Part shown: piece after piece, positions 26,060 through 36,600 of the stretch
Numbering within the stretch: position 1 is the stretch's first letter
Layout of the letters: every line of letters starts with the position of its first letter
Assembly: GCF_017115165.1 (NCBI RefSeq)
Contig: NZ_JABXKF010000110.1
Coordinates: 1-64,000 of the forward strand
Source: Nostoc sp. LPT
GTDB lineage: Bacteria > Cyanobacteriota > Cyanobacteriia > Cyanobacteriales > Nostocaceae
Direction: 5' to 3'
DNA: 64,000 nucleotides
Made by a program: the position numbers and the translations under genes
The notes under the pieces: generated by a model
Told to the model about the DNA's origin: nothing
Databases searched by the model: none
Seen by the model: only the letters and a program-made list of their open reading frames with translations

Positions 26060-28726
26060 ATGAATAAAAATACCGGGCAAAGTAGTGTTTTTTCCCTGTT
26101 TCAAGGCATACCTCTAAGTCGCATCTTGGTAGCGTTGTTTCTGCTGCAAATCTTCCTAGCTGTGGGATTGACTGCATACTTATCAATCGGAAACGGGCAA
26201 AAAGCAGTTAATCAGGTAGCTAACGAATTACGTCATGAAGTTGCCAATCGAGTCGAGCAGAATTTACAAACTTATTTGGCAACCCCGCGTCAGGTACTAC
26301 GCAGTAATCAAAATCTCATTAACATGGGGTTGCTGAAGATAGAGAATCTGGCAACCTGGGAGTCATACTTAATAGAGCAGTTAAAGATTTTTCCAGATGC
26401 GTTGGCAATAACTGCAAGCAATGAGCAAGAATATTTAGCGGTGGAGAAGTTCAACGATCACCAATTTTTACTCAGAAAAGCCGGAAAGTCAACTGGGTAC
26501 GACCTCTACACCTATATAATTGACTCTCAAGGTCAACGTACTCAATTACCAGAGGTAATCAAAAACTATGATGCGCGATCGCGTCCTGATTATCAAACAG
26601 CAGTTACCGCCAAAAAATTCAGCTTTAGTCAGATTTTTACACCCCGCACTGAACCAACACTCCTAATTAGTGCATCTCAACCCATTTATAACTCCCAAGG
26701 CGAATTACTCGGAGTCAACAGCACTCTCACTCACCTATCACAAATTGGAGATTTGCTGCAAAATATCAAAGTTGGCAAGTCTGGGCAAATTTTTATTATC
26801 GAGCGATCGGGGCTATTAGTTGCAAGTTCTACAAGCGAAGAACCATTCCGCTTACAAAATGGTAAACCCATTAGGTTAGCAGCTTCCCAAAGCGGCGATT
26901 CTTTGACTCAAGCAACCGCTAAATACTTAAAAACTAAATTTAGTAACTTTGACCTAATTCAAAGTTTACAGCAACTAGATTTTTCTCTGGACGGCAAACG
27001 GCAATTTTTAGAAGTTAGACCGTTAGAGGGCGAACCAAATGTCAATTGGTTGATAATAGTGGCTGTCCCAGAAGCAGACTTTATGGGACAAATCAATCGC
27101 AACATTCAAACTACAATTTTTCTCTGTTTGGGAGCATTAGGACTAGCTACTGTATTGGGGATTGTTACCGCCCGGTGGATTACTGTGCCTATTTTGCACT
27201 TCAGTACGGCAACGAAAGATTTAACTGATTTTACTAATAGCGAAGACTCAGTGGTGAAAGTACAGGGCATTAAAGAATTAGAGATGCTGGGTGGATCTTT
27301 CAATGAAATAGCACAGCAGTTACGCAAAACCTTTACTGCACTGATTACCAAAAATGAAGATTTAGAACTGCAAGTTAAGCAGCGAACTCAAGAATTACAG
27401 CAGGAGATTCAAGAACGCATCAACTGTGAGCGAAAACTGGGCCAGTATAATCGAGTACTAGCAGAACTGGCAAATCACAAAGCAGTTTTTGAAGGAAATT
27501 TAGAAACAGCATTCAAAGTTATTACAGAAAAAGCAGCCAATGTTTTAGAAGTAGACCGAGTGAGTGTGTGGTTATTCAATAGCGATCGCACTAAGCTACA
27601 ATGCATAAGTCTCTATGAACGCAGCAATCAGAGACATTCGGCAGGTTTAGAACGCAATCTTGCAGATTATTTAGTCTACTTTAAAGCTCTGGTGGTTTCT
27701 CGTACCATTGCCGTTTCTGACACTCGCACCGATCCACGAGTACAAGAATTATCGGATATGCTCGAAGCAAATAATATTGTATCTCTACTTGATACCAGTC
27801 TTTGGGTTGGAGGCCAAATGGTGGGAACAGTATTGTCTGAACAGGTTGATATTCCCCAGAAATGGGAACTGAGCGAGCAAAACTTCATTAGCTCAATCGC
27901 GGAAATTGTTGCCCTAACTTTAGAAGTATGCGATCGCAAACGTGCAGAATCCGCTCTGCATGAGTCTAAAGAAGCTGCCGAAGTGGCAAATCGTGCTAAA
28001 AGCACCTTTTTAGGAAACATCAACCACGATCTGAGGACTCCTTTAAACTCAATTCTGGAAATCACAGAGGCACTCAAAGAGCAAGTATACGGCTCTGTGA
28101 GTGAAGAACAGCGCCAGTCTCTAAATATGCTCGAATCTAGCGGTAAAAACTTACTAAAATTAATTAACCAAATCCTTGACTTTACCGACACCGAATCCAG
28201 CAGGATAGAACTGCAACTAGCTGCTACTTCGATTCAGGGATTATGTGATTCCAGCTTAAGTTTTGTCAAACATCTGGCGTTCCAGAAAAATATCCGGCTG
28301 AGGGCACAAATACCTGAAGAACTCGAACCCATCCAAGTTGATGAACCCCGCATCCGCCAAGTATTTATCAACTTATTGACTAACGCGATCAAGTTTACTA
28401 AAGAAGGAGGCGAAGTCTGGATTGAAGTTCAGCCAAGTTCCACCAATGAATATATCTTTATCAGCGTGGTAGATACGGGTATTGGAATGCTTTCTGATGA
28501 CCTTTTCAAATTATTTCAACCTTTTGTACAGGTTGAAACTGCTTCTAACTCTCGTTCTCCAGGCACTGGTTTAGGATTAGTAATGGTGCAAAAAATTGTC
28601 GAGTTGCATGGTGGAACTGTCCATGCCGAAAGTCAGTTAGGTAAAGGTAGTCGATTTACAGTCAAACTTCCTTGGAAAAAGGTTGGAGAATGGGGGGTTA
28701 GGGACTTCCCAATAAAAAATAATTAA
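26060..28726 (+). CDS. Membrane sensor histidine kinase (dCache-like, HAMP, GAF, HisKA, HATPase)
   Basis: The 888-residue product has a TM helix near residues 20-45 and an extracytoplasmic region (about 46-350) of dCache-like character (YLAVEKF, SFSQIFTPRTEPTLLISAS). A second TM helix (about 352-375), HAMP (about 375-430), coiled coil, and GAF (about 475-625) follow. HisKA has H-box NINHDLRTPLN (His near 657); HATPase has N-box FINLLTNAIKF, DTGIGM and GTGLGLVM. It would sense a ligand outside the membrane. No response regulator is adjacent. ATG 26060 follows a purine-rich ribosome binding region. Confidence 0.88.
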   Translation: MNKNTGQSSVFSLFQGIPLSRILVALFLLQIFLAVGLTAYLSIGNGQKAVNQVANELRHEVANRVEQNLQTYLATPRQVLRSNQNLINMGLLKIENLATWESYLIEQLKIFPDALAITASNEQEYLAVEKFNDHQFLLRKAGKSTGYDLYTYIIDSQGQRTQLPEVIKNYDARSRPDYQTAVTAKKFSFSQIFTPRTEPTLLISASQPIYNSQGELLGVNSTLTHLSQIGDLLQNIKVGKSGQIFIIERSGLLVASSTSEEPFRLQNGKPIRLAASQSGDSLTQATAKYLKTKFSNFDLIQSLQQLDFSLDGKRQFLEVRPLEGEPNVNWLIIVAVPEADFMGQINRNIQTTIFLCLGALGLATVLGIVTARWITVPILHFSTATKDLTDFTNSEDSVVKVQGIKELEMLGGSFNEIAQQLRKTFTALITKNEDLELQVKQRTQELQQEIQERINCERKLGQYNRVLAELANHKAVFEGNLETAFKVITEKAANVLEVDRVSVWLFNSDRTKLQCISLYERSNQRHSAGLERNLADYLVYFKALVVSRTIAVSDTRTDPRVQELSDMLEANNIVSLLDTSLWVGGQMVGTVLSEQVDIPQKWELSEQNFISSIAEIVALTLEVCDRKRAESALHESKEAAEVANRAKSTFLGNINHDLRTPLNSILEITEALKEQVYGSVSEEQRQSLNMLESSGKNLLKLINQILDFTDTESSRIELQLAATSIQGLCDSSLSFVKHLAFQKNIRLRAQIPEELEPIQVDEPRIRQVFINLLTNAIKFTKEGGEVWIEVQPSSTNEYIFISVVDTGIGMLSDDLFKLFQPFVQVETASNSRSPGTGLGLVMVQKIVELHGGTVHAESQLGKGSRFTVKLPWKKVGEWGVRDFPIKNN

Positions 28727-29100
28727 TCGCAAAGTGAGCTGTTGTTAAGCTGTTCTTGAGCATGTCAAGAAAATATCTGAATAGTCGTCTTGGATGGAGG
28801 AATTGAGTAATTTAATTTTTGCAGGTACTTGAGAATTAATATTAATTCAAATGTACTTAGAATCTACTTTTCGAGTAACTCTGTTGTAAATGGACTATTC
28901 TGCGATCGCATACGAACGCTTTTGTCAGCCCAAAAGCATTGGCCCAAACCTTTATAATTTCGTCAAACTCCAAAAGTTTTCGTCTACTTACTGTAGGTAG
29001 ATTTCAAGTAAATCAAAGAACATTCAAAATAGTATTACAAATACTAATAATTTCCGATTGTAGATGAATATCCTGTGTCGCTGTTCCTGGAGATGGAAAA
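28727..29100. other. Intergenic region with a 16-bp perfect palindrome
   Basis: GAATTAATATTAATTC at 28833-28848 is a perfect palindrome about 250 bp upstream of the glycosyltransferase gene and could be an operator. A GGAGATGG sequence just before 29101 can serve as ribosome binding site. No coding sequence is recognised. Confidence 0.4.
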
Positions 29101-30318
29101 ATGGTTTTTATGGAAAGTAAGCGCTCACTCCTCGTTGCTGACTTTCCATCTGTACAACTTGATAAAGACTCTTCTCAAACTTTAGTCCAAGTACCGCCTT
29201 CACCGCATTGTGAAGTTTGTGTAATTGTTCCAGTTTGCAATGAAGCTGAGACATTGGTAGCAACCCTTACTGCCTTGATACATCAAGTTGATCTAGAAGG
29301 ACAGCTTTTAGATCCCAAACGCTACGAAATAATTTTGTTGGCAAATAATTGTAGCGATGATTCAGCAGCTATAGCCCGGAGTTTTGCAAAGCAACATCCA
29401 GATATAGCACTGCATGTAGTTGAAAAAACTCTGCCACCTGCACAAGCCTATATTGGTCGAGTGCGCCAGATTTTGATGGATGAAGCATACCGCCGTTTGT
29501 CTAGTTTAGGACGTACAAGGGGGGTAATTGCTTCAACTGATGGAGACTCGCAAGTAAGCCCAACTTGGATTGCTGCCAACCTGTACGAAATTAACTGTGG
29601 TGCTGATGCTGTCGGTGGGCGAATTATCACTGAGGGTGCTAGTCGTGCGGCTTTAGACCCTTACGCCAGAGCTTGCTTTCTGCGTGAAGTGGGCTACCGC
29701 TATTTAATTACCGAATTAGAAAATTATCTCGATCCCGACCCCTATGACAGCTTTCCCCGCCACTATCAACACTATGGAGCAAGTTTAGCAGTAACAGCAG
29801 AAATGTATGCACTGGCAGGAGGCTTACCGCCAGTGCGGACTCCTGAAGATGTGGCTTTTTACCGTGCCTTGGTACGGATAAATGCCCGTTTCCGCCACAG
29901 TTTGCTAGTGCGGGTAGTAACTTCGGCAAGACAAATCGGACGTACTAATGTCGGTTTAGCAAATCAACTGAATGAATGGATAGAAATGGGACGGCAACAG
30001 CAAGCATTTGTAGTCGAGCCAGCAGCGGCTATCGAAACTCGTTTTGTTGCACGTCGCCAATTACGACTGATGTGGTGGTGCGCTCTCAATGGCTATCAGC
30101 CATGTTATCCCAGTGTCGCGTCCTTGGCAGAGATGCTGGGAGTTTCAGCCCAATGGCTTGTCCAGAAATTAACGCAACCTTATTCCTTTGGTCAGTTGTT
30201 TGAACTAGTCGAAGAACGCCAGCAAGAAGAACAAACTTGGGCTTCGCGCTGGAAATACGTGGATATTAAACAAGCAATTGGGGATTTGCGCTTGCGTCTT
30301 GAGAGTTTGCGTCAGTAA
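29101..30318 (+). CDS. Family 2 glycosyltransferase
   Basis: The 405-residue product shows the GT-A fold of family GT2: VCVIVPVCNEAETLVATL at the start of the domain (about residues 41-58), EIILLANNCSDDSA, and IASTDGDSQVSPTWIAAN (the DxD metal and nucleotide-sugar site). GGLPPVRTPEDVAFYRAL supplies the ED acceptor/base motif. The protein is soluble with a basic C-terminal half. It faces, and runs towards, the acyl-CoA dehydrogenase/PIG-L/methyltransferase operon, which suggests a joint role in building or trimming a glycoconjugate; that link is inferred. The next in-frame ATG at 29110 is also possible as start. Confidence 0.85.
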   Translation: MVFMESKRSLLVADFPSVQLDKDSSQTLVQVPPSPHCEVCVIVPVCNEAETLVATLTALIHQVDLEGQLLDPKRYEIILLANNCSDDSAAIARSFAKQHPDIALHVVEKTLPPAQAYIGRVRQILMDEAYRRLSSLGRTRGVIASTDGDSQVSPTWIAANLYEINCGADAVGGRIITEGASRAALDPYARACFLREVGYRYLITELENYLDPDPYDSFPRHYQHYGASLAVTAEMYALAGGLPPVRTPEDVAFYRALVRINARFRHSLLVRVVTSARQIGRTNVGLANQLNEWIEMGRQQQAFVVEPAAAIETRFVARRQLRLMWWCALNGYQPCYPSVASLAEMLGVSAQWLVQKLTQPYSFGQLFELVEERQQEEQTWASRWKYVDIKQAIGDLRLRLESLRQ

Positions 30319-30554
30319 TTGCTAAGGGGAAGCGTTACCCGAAAGTAGGGCAACGCTTTCAAATAAAAAATATCCCATTGCTTCTTAGGCAGGGGAATAG
30401 GCAGCAGAGAGCAGGGGGAGGAAAAGTCCTTTTGATTCGATAAATTCGATAATTTATTTTTTGGAGTTCGCCTACAGTAACACTTAGGGAGATCCAAAGC
30501 CGTTTCTTCCAAAAGGTAAAACTAAACAGCAAAAAATAAGGCTTGTCTTATTTC

Positions 30555-31145
30555 TCAGACTCGCTCGAATAAATCAAGTCGATATTCTTCCTCGCGTTGA
30601 CCTTTTAAATGCCGCAGTTTATTCGGGGTTAACTCTAAAAACGAGTCATGAACTTCATCTCCACTCAACGGATAATCACGAGCATAGAGTGTCCAATGAA
30701 CTAAAAGTAGATGTCCTCCAGGTTCCAAGTGTTCCAGGATGCACTGCTGTGCTTTTTTCAGGTCTTCCCAACTCCAGTAATAGCCAACTTCCGAAATCAA
30801 GGTCAAATCAAAGATTTCATCAGGATATTGCTCTGGGACACGCATAATCTGGAACTTGACATTGGAGAGATGTTGACAGCGCTCTTTTGCTCTATTTTGA
30901 GCTAATTTTGATACATCAATCGAGAGGAGTGACTCACAACGCTGTTGCAGTTTCTCAGTTAAAACACCAATAGAACCGCCGATTTCAAAGGCAGACTGAT
31001 AGCGCTCCTTGGGTAAAGCTGCGATTGTGGCAGCATATTTGTTAGCTTCGTATTCACTCGTCTCAAACTTCCACGGGTCGGGGTTTTCGCTGTAGAGTTT
31101 ATCGAAGTAGCTGGGTGGTAAGGAGCCGGATTGTGACGGGTTCAT
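30555..31145 (-). CDS. NodS-like SAM-dependent methyltransferase
   Basis: The product of about 196 residues resembles the nodulation-S family of class I methyltransferases: SYFDKLYSENPDPWKFETS at the N-terminus, SAM motif I AFEIGGSIGVLTEKL (near 57-70), SIDVSKLA (motif II), and GGHLLLVHWT. NodS methylates the amino group of the de-acetylated terminal sugar of Nod factor precursors. Here the upstream gene is a PIG-L deacetylase, so deacetylation followed by N-methylation is a reasonable model. The start ATG 31145 overlaps the PIG-L stop as ATGA, which indicates translational coupling. Confidence 0.85.
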   Translation of the reverse strand: MNPSQSGSLPPSYFDKLYSENPDPWKFETSEYEANKYAATIAALPKERYQSAFEIGGSIGVLTEKLQQRCESLLSIDVSKLAQNRAKERCQHLSNVKFQIMRVPEQYPDEIFDLTLISEVGYYWSWEDLKKAQQCILEHLEPGGHLLLVHWTLYARDYPLSGDEVHDSFLELTPNKLRHLKGQREEEYRLDLFERV

Positions 31146-31891
31146 AGGTTTTCCTCTATATAAACTTCCCAAGGACGAGTGAAGTTCGCTAACATTTCCG
31201 GAGTTAGGCGAAAGCCTTCTGGGTCATCGTCAATTAAGTCTGTAATTTGGGAACGATAAGCAGCGATCGCTTGTTGTTTCAACTCAACTACCGTGCTAAT
31301 ATCCAATCGCCAGGTTGTCACCTCAAGAGATGCTGGCAAACTCCCCCGTTGCTCCCAGTCCCAATCCCAAATAGGATATTCAATCAATCGGGGGGATAAG
31401 CGCAAATTATCCAGCGCTGCTTTAATTAACTTCCACGTTGCTTGATGGTCTGCGTGAGGGTCATATCGCCACGGTAAAAAGATAATTTTTGGGGCGACTT
31501 CTGTGATATATGCACGACAACTAGCTACTGCACTTTGATACTGTGTTGTAATTGACCCATCTTGTATTCTCCAGAAGCTGACAGCATTTCCCTCTACACC
31601 TAACAATTTCATTGCTGATAGCGTTTCCGCTTCCCGCAATTCCCGGAGTTTATCTGCGGGATATTTCTGGGAACGAGGGTGTGAAAGTGTACCATCACTG
31701 ATAACCAATACTTGTACATGACAATTTAAAGAGCGTAGCAGCGCGATCGCACCTCCACAACCTAACGTCTCATCATCAGGATGGGGTGCAACAATTAGTG
31801 CGGAACTACAAGCGATCTCTTTAACTGAACGCCAAGGCAAAATACTAGGATTGTTTAGTGGTAGTCCAATCAAGCTAGATTTATTCATCAT
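31142..31891 (-). CDS. PIG-L / LmbE family N-deacetylase
   Basis: The product (about 249 residues) has the Zn-binding PIG-L signature APHPDDETLGCGG (His and Asp-Asp ligands, near residues 33-45), ELREAETLSAMKLLG, and the third ligand region WRYDPHADHQATW. The family removes acetyl groups from N-acetylglucosamine in lipids or small molecules. The start is the ATG-ATG pair at 31891/31888, overlapping the end of the acyl-CoA dehydrogenase gene; the upstream MSWVKV start is unlikely. It also overlaps the methyltransferase start by 4 bp. Confidence 0.85.
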   Translation of the reverse strand: MMNKSSLIGLPLNNPSILPWRSVKEIACSSALIVAPHPDDETLGCGGAIALLRSLNCHVQVLVISDGTLSHPRSQKYPADKLRELREAETLSAMKLLGVEGNAVSFWRIQDGSITTQYQSAVASCRAYITEVAPKIIFLPWRYDPHADHQATWKLIKAALDNLRLSPRLIEYPIWDWDWEQRGSLPASLEVTTWRLDISTVVELKQQAIAAYRSQITDLIDDDPEGFRLTPEMLANFTRPWEVYIEENL

Positions 31892-33089
31892 TCCAAAGCA
31901 AATTAGCAGGATTACTTTCACCCAAGACATACTGCCCTACATTTGCCAAGGATGCATCAAAAGCAGGTTGACGCAGATACAAAGTCAAATCTCGGATGAT
32001 GCGTTCCATCGGATTTGGTGGCATTAAGCCACGAGTCCCAACAGAACGTTCGCACAACTGCATTACATCAATGCAAATTTGTTCAATTGCTGTCCTCACC
32101 ATGTTTGCATAGGCAACCAGTTGGTTTGCTTGCGGGTGGGGAGCTGTGGGATAGCCACCAAATATAGGTGCATACGCTGCCACCTTATTCGCAGCCCCCC
32201 GCAGCCAGAGATTACCACTTTCAATAGCGATCGCCATTCTGCCCAGCCGTTCTTTTTGATATGGATCGTTCGTATATTCCAAGTCCTGGAGATACTGGCG
32301 AGTCAGGTTAAACAGTGCTTCTGCCCCACCTAATTGCACAGCAGCAAACCGAATCACCCCAACCGATAACCAAGGCTGTCGATAGTAATCTCCTGGCTGT
32401 CCAATTAAAGCGCTTTGATCCAACTCTACACCGCTAAAATCCACTTTATAACTAGCAGTAGCTCGCATCCCAGAAGGTTGCCACCAAGCTGGATCGCTAA
32501 CTGTTGTCACTTCGTCCATTGGCACAATGCATATTTGCCAACCGCCGTCTGGCAATACTCCATTCACAAAAGGACGTTCCACATAGCCTGCGCCAGTACA
32601 AAAGGTTTTAGAACCTTCCAACCGATAACGCCCATTTTCACAAGGAATTACCTTCACACCATCTGAGGCTTCGGCATTCCAAACGCCAAATATTTTATGA
32701 TCCTCGCGGGCGTCACGAGCATATTTTGTGATTTGTTCTCCAGTACCAAAGGTCTGAATCAGTTGCAGGGCGTTGATATGTCCTTCATAAATTCGGCCAA
32801 TTGCTAGATTGCCATGCCCTATCTGCTTTAATAGTATTAGAAGCTCGTAGGTAACATTAGCATCTATTCCTGCACCCCATCCGCCTAATTCTTTCGCCAA
32901 TGGTGCAGCCAACAACCCAGCCTTAGCAATTAACTCAAACTCCTGCTTGGGAAAAGCACCATTGTAATCTATTACACTGGCATTCTTGGCAGAATAATCA
33001 GCAATTTCTGTGGCATGTTTGAGATCCAGAGTAATGTTGGAATCATGCCATTTTGGAATGACGACATTCTGTGGTAGTTGGATGCTAAT
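31881..33089 (-). CDS. Acyl-CoA dehydrogenase-like flavoprotein, probable ATT start
   Basis: The domain order is that of acyl-CoA dehydrogenases: helical N-terminus, beta domain with GVWNAEASDGVKV and GSKTFCTGAG, then C-terminal helices (RFAAVQLGGAEALF). A TTG at 32915 would give only 344 residues and delete much of the N-terminal helical domain. The frame stays open upstream with plausible protein (IQLPQNVVIPKWHDSN, HATEIADYSAK) and contains no ATG, GTG or TTG until a TAA at about 33117. ATT at 33089 lies exactly 6 nt after AGGAG (33100-33096) and is my preferred start (402 residues); alternatively an ATG has mutated to ATT. The typical catalytic Glu is not obvious, so it may not act on classic acyl-CoA. 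It is first in a coupled operon. Confidence 0.75.
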   Translation of the reverse strand: MSIQLPQNVVIPKWHDSNITLDLKHATEIADYSAKNASVIDYNGAFPKQEFELIAKAGLLAAPLAKELGGWGAGIDANVTYELLILLKQIGHGNLAIGRIYEGHINALQLIQTFGTGEQITKYARDAREDHKIFGVWNAEASDGVKVIPCENGRYRLEGSKTFCTGAGYVERPFVNGVLPDGGWQICIVPMDEVTTVSDPAWWQPSGMRATASYKVDFSGVELDQSALIGQPGDYYRQPWLSVGVIRFAAVQLGGAEALFNLTRQYLQDLEYTNDPYQKERLGRMAIAIESGNLWLRGAANKVAAYAPIFGGYPTAPHPQANQLVAYANMVRTAIEQICIDVMQLCERSVGTRGLMPPNPMERIIRDLTLYLRQPAFDASLANVGQYVLGESNPANLLWNDE

Positions 33090-33613
33090 AACCGACTCCT
33101 TTGTATAATCTTTTTTTTATGCATTCTTGATAATAATGAAATTAAGTCAGTTAATACCTCTATCTTTTGTGTGATTATATACTCAATAAAAAGGAGAAAA
33201 ATTTAAATAACGAGCTTTTCACTTATTCACAACTGATACAACTACCCTCAACCGCGTCCTGACGCTAGGACGCTAGTTGAACGTGGGTATATTTATCAAC
33301 CGAATACAAGACAAGGTAATAAACTTATCAACATTAGTCATCTTTACCCGCTACTCGCAATTCTACCAAAGTAAGAGACTGATATTAACGCAGCTTAGAA
33401 AATGTCTGAGAAGTATCAAATATAGGTTAGCTCCCCAGGGCAAACGCATCTAAATTACTCTTGATCACAACCAAGGTTAAGAACCAATGACAAAATCAGC
33501 ATTTCTCGTTTGGTTTAGTTTCCAAGACTCAAAGCGATGTCATGGAATACGAAATGCTTTAAATACCAACTCGCAAACCGTAGCGCTTGATGATGCCAGA
33601 GTGCTAATTCCGA
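33090..33613. other. Intergenic region with a hairpin
   Basis: GCGTCC (33254-33259) pairs with GGACGC (33268-33273), with CAAC/GTTG further out, forming a short extragenic hairpin. A run of nine T lies near 33110-33120. No gene is seen. The promoter of the acyl-CoA dehydrogenase operon should lie upstream of 33100. Confidence 0.4.
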
Positions 33614-36600
33614 TTAAACAACCACAAAATTATTTTCGGTTAGTGACAATCCAGTAGATAATTGTGCAAATTTTACCTGAGTAAACCCAGCCGCACTACC
33701 ATCTTGGTCAAAGTAGAGTCCACCTGTAATATTGTCATAAATAAATCGTTGATTGCTTGTCGTTGCAGATGTTCCCAGGGTAAACTGATTTGCAAAAAGT
33801 GAACCTTTTGATAACCCGCCACCAAAACCAGTAGCTGATATCTGAATCAATTCATTGCTGGCGTTGAAGTCATAAAGTCTATCTACACCTTCATTGTAAC
33901 TATTGAAAACAAAGGTATCAGTACCAAATCCTCCAGTTAAGCTATCATTGCCATTGCCACCTGTGAGGATATCATTGCCATTACCACCATAAAGGGTATT
34001 ATTACCAGAGGCGTTAGAGGCACTAAGAGAATCATTCCCATCCCCCCCCAAGAGAAGATTAGCACCTGATGAATAATCAACAATTAACTGATCATCACCA
34101 GCACCACCGTTGAGCGTATTATTGCCAGAGACAGTATAAACTCCGTAGAAAGAGTATAAGGAGGCTGACCCGGAGGCATTAAGAGAATCATTCCCATTGC
34201 CCCCAGAGAGTAGGTTATTACCTGATGAATAGTTAGTAACTAAGTTATCATCACCAGCCCCACCATTGAGGGTGTTATTCCCAGAGATAGCAGAAAGACT
34301 GAACTGGCCGCGGTAGTCGTCGTAGTAGCCAAAGGCACTAAGAGAATCATTGCCATCACCACCATCCACCAGGTCATTACCCTTTGAACTGTTAGCACTC
34401 AAATTATCATCACCAGTACCACCATTGAGGGTGTCATTGCCATCATTGCCAACGAGTGTATCGTTGCCATTGCTGCCTACAATGTTATCGTTGTAACGTG
34501 TACCTATGATGTCTAATCGTTCAATATTCTTGTAGTTAAGCCGATTTGTGTTTACTGTAATCGAGCTAATGTTAGTAGTAGCATTAAAAGCTGAAGTGAT
34601 TCCCTCAGTAAGACTGGTGTCATCATAGATAAACCGCAATGTATCGTCACCTGTCCCTCCATCTACAGTTGTAGTCACTAAGGAGGAAGTATATCGGGCA
34701 CTGAACAAGAACGAGTCATCACCATCGCCCCCATAAAATAAATTATTCCCTAATAAAAACTGAGCATTGAAATTATCGTCACCAGCGCCACCGTTAAGGG
34801 TGTTATTGCCATATGAGCGAGCGTCGAAGTTGATAGAGACGGTGAAAGAATCATTGCCATCGCCACCAGAGAGCAGATTATCGCCTAGTGAAGAATTATC
34901 ATCGAACAAATCGTCACCAGCGCCACCGTTAAGGGTATTATTGCCATCGGCAGAAGAAAGAACCAAAGAATCATTGTCATTGCCACCACAGAGCAGATTA
35001 TTGCCTGGTGAATTATCAACAATCAACCTATCATTACCAGTACCACCAATCAGAGAATCATTACCAGTACCACCAATCAGAGAATCATTGCCAGTATCAC
35101 CAATCAAAGAATCATCACCAGTACCACCAATCAGAGAATCATTGCCAGTACCACCAATCAGAGAATCATTGCCAGTATCACCAATCAGAGAATCATTGCC
35201 AGTACCACCAATCAGAGAATCATTGCCAGTACCACCAATCAGAGAATCATCACCAGCACCACCAATCAGAGAATCATCACCAGTACCACCGCGGAGCAAG
35301 TCGTTGCCACTCAAGGCGTCGATGCGATCATTCCCACCTTGACCATTAATCACATCATTGGAGTTGTTAAAACCCGCAATGTTATTATTTAAGTCATTGA
35401 GGAAAGTGACAGTATTTTTGTTGAAAATGCTAGTTTGAGTGGAATTAGAATCAATTACATCAAAGCTGTCGGCGATGCTGGTTTGCCCATCAAATAGGAT
35501 ATTGCCAAGTCCAGGTCGTGAAGAAGTTGCTGGCAGATTATCCAGATTTTCTAATTTGAAGTTTTGCAGAGTAACTTTGGGGTTAGCCAGATTTTCAAAG
35601 GTGATTTCTAAGTTGTTGCCTTGAGGAGTCAGTTGCAAGTTTCGGGCAGTCAAGCCATTACCTGTAAATTTTAGTGTATCAACATTGGCAATCACTTCTG
35701 GCGATGGATTTGACCCAGTGCCTACACCACCAAAATCAGTGATGATGTCATTGCCATCTTCAGAGTAAAAGATAAACTGATCTTGACCGCCGTTGCCCGT
35801 CAAGGTATCGCTACCAGCTAATCCATCGATGATGTTATTGCTAACAGTGCCTACAAGAGTATCTGCACCAGGAGTTCCCGTAAAATTAAGCATACCTGTG
35901 ACGCTATTGCCTACATTTGTTCCCCCAAATAAGACATAGCTTTGCCCAGCTCGAATGTTACCGTTAGGGGAGGCAAAATATGCGCCAATAATCGCGTCGT
36001 CAATGCCATCGTTGTTGATGTCTCCCGCATCGCTGACCGACCAGCCTATTTCGTCACCAGCAGCAATACCGTTAATAGCGAAGCCGTTAGTGCCATTCAG
36101 GTCAGAAAGATTGAGAATGCCGCCACTGCCTACATTTGTTCCCCCAAACACTACATAGCTTCGCCCAGAATCAGTTATGCGGTTAGGAGAAGAATTCGGT
36201 GCGCCAATAATCAGGTCGTCAAAGCCATCATTGTTGAGGTCTCCCACATTGCTAACCGAGAGGCCAGAGCGTCCACCCCCAGTAATGCCTTTAATAGTAA
36301 AACCATTGCTGCCATTAAGGGACGAGACGTTAAAGTTACCACTATTCCCGACGTTTGTCCCTCCAAACACCACATAGCTTTGCCCAACCCAAGTACTCCA
36401 GTCGAAAGGATCGCCAGCATCACCATTGAGGGTGACACCTGGTGCCCCAAGAATCAGGTCGTCAATGCCATCACCGTTAATGTCTCCTGCACTGCTGACT
36501 GAAAAGCCTCCTTCAGCAGCAGCATTAATGCCATTAATAGTGAACCCATTAGTGCCATTCAAGGACGAGAGGTTAAAGTTAACACTACTTCCGACATTTC

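Noticed and set aside
34767..35349. Long + strand frames with PVPPIRESL or YHQSENH repeats
   Set aside because: They are antisense shadows of the RTX nonapeptide repeats.
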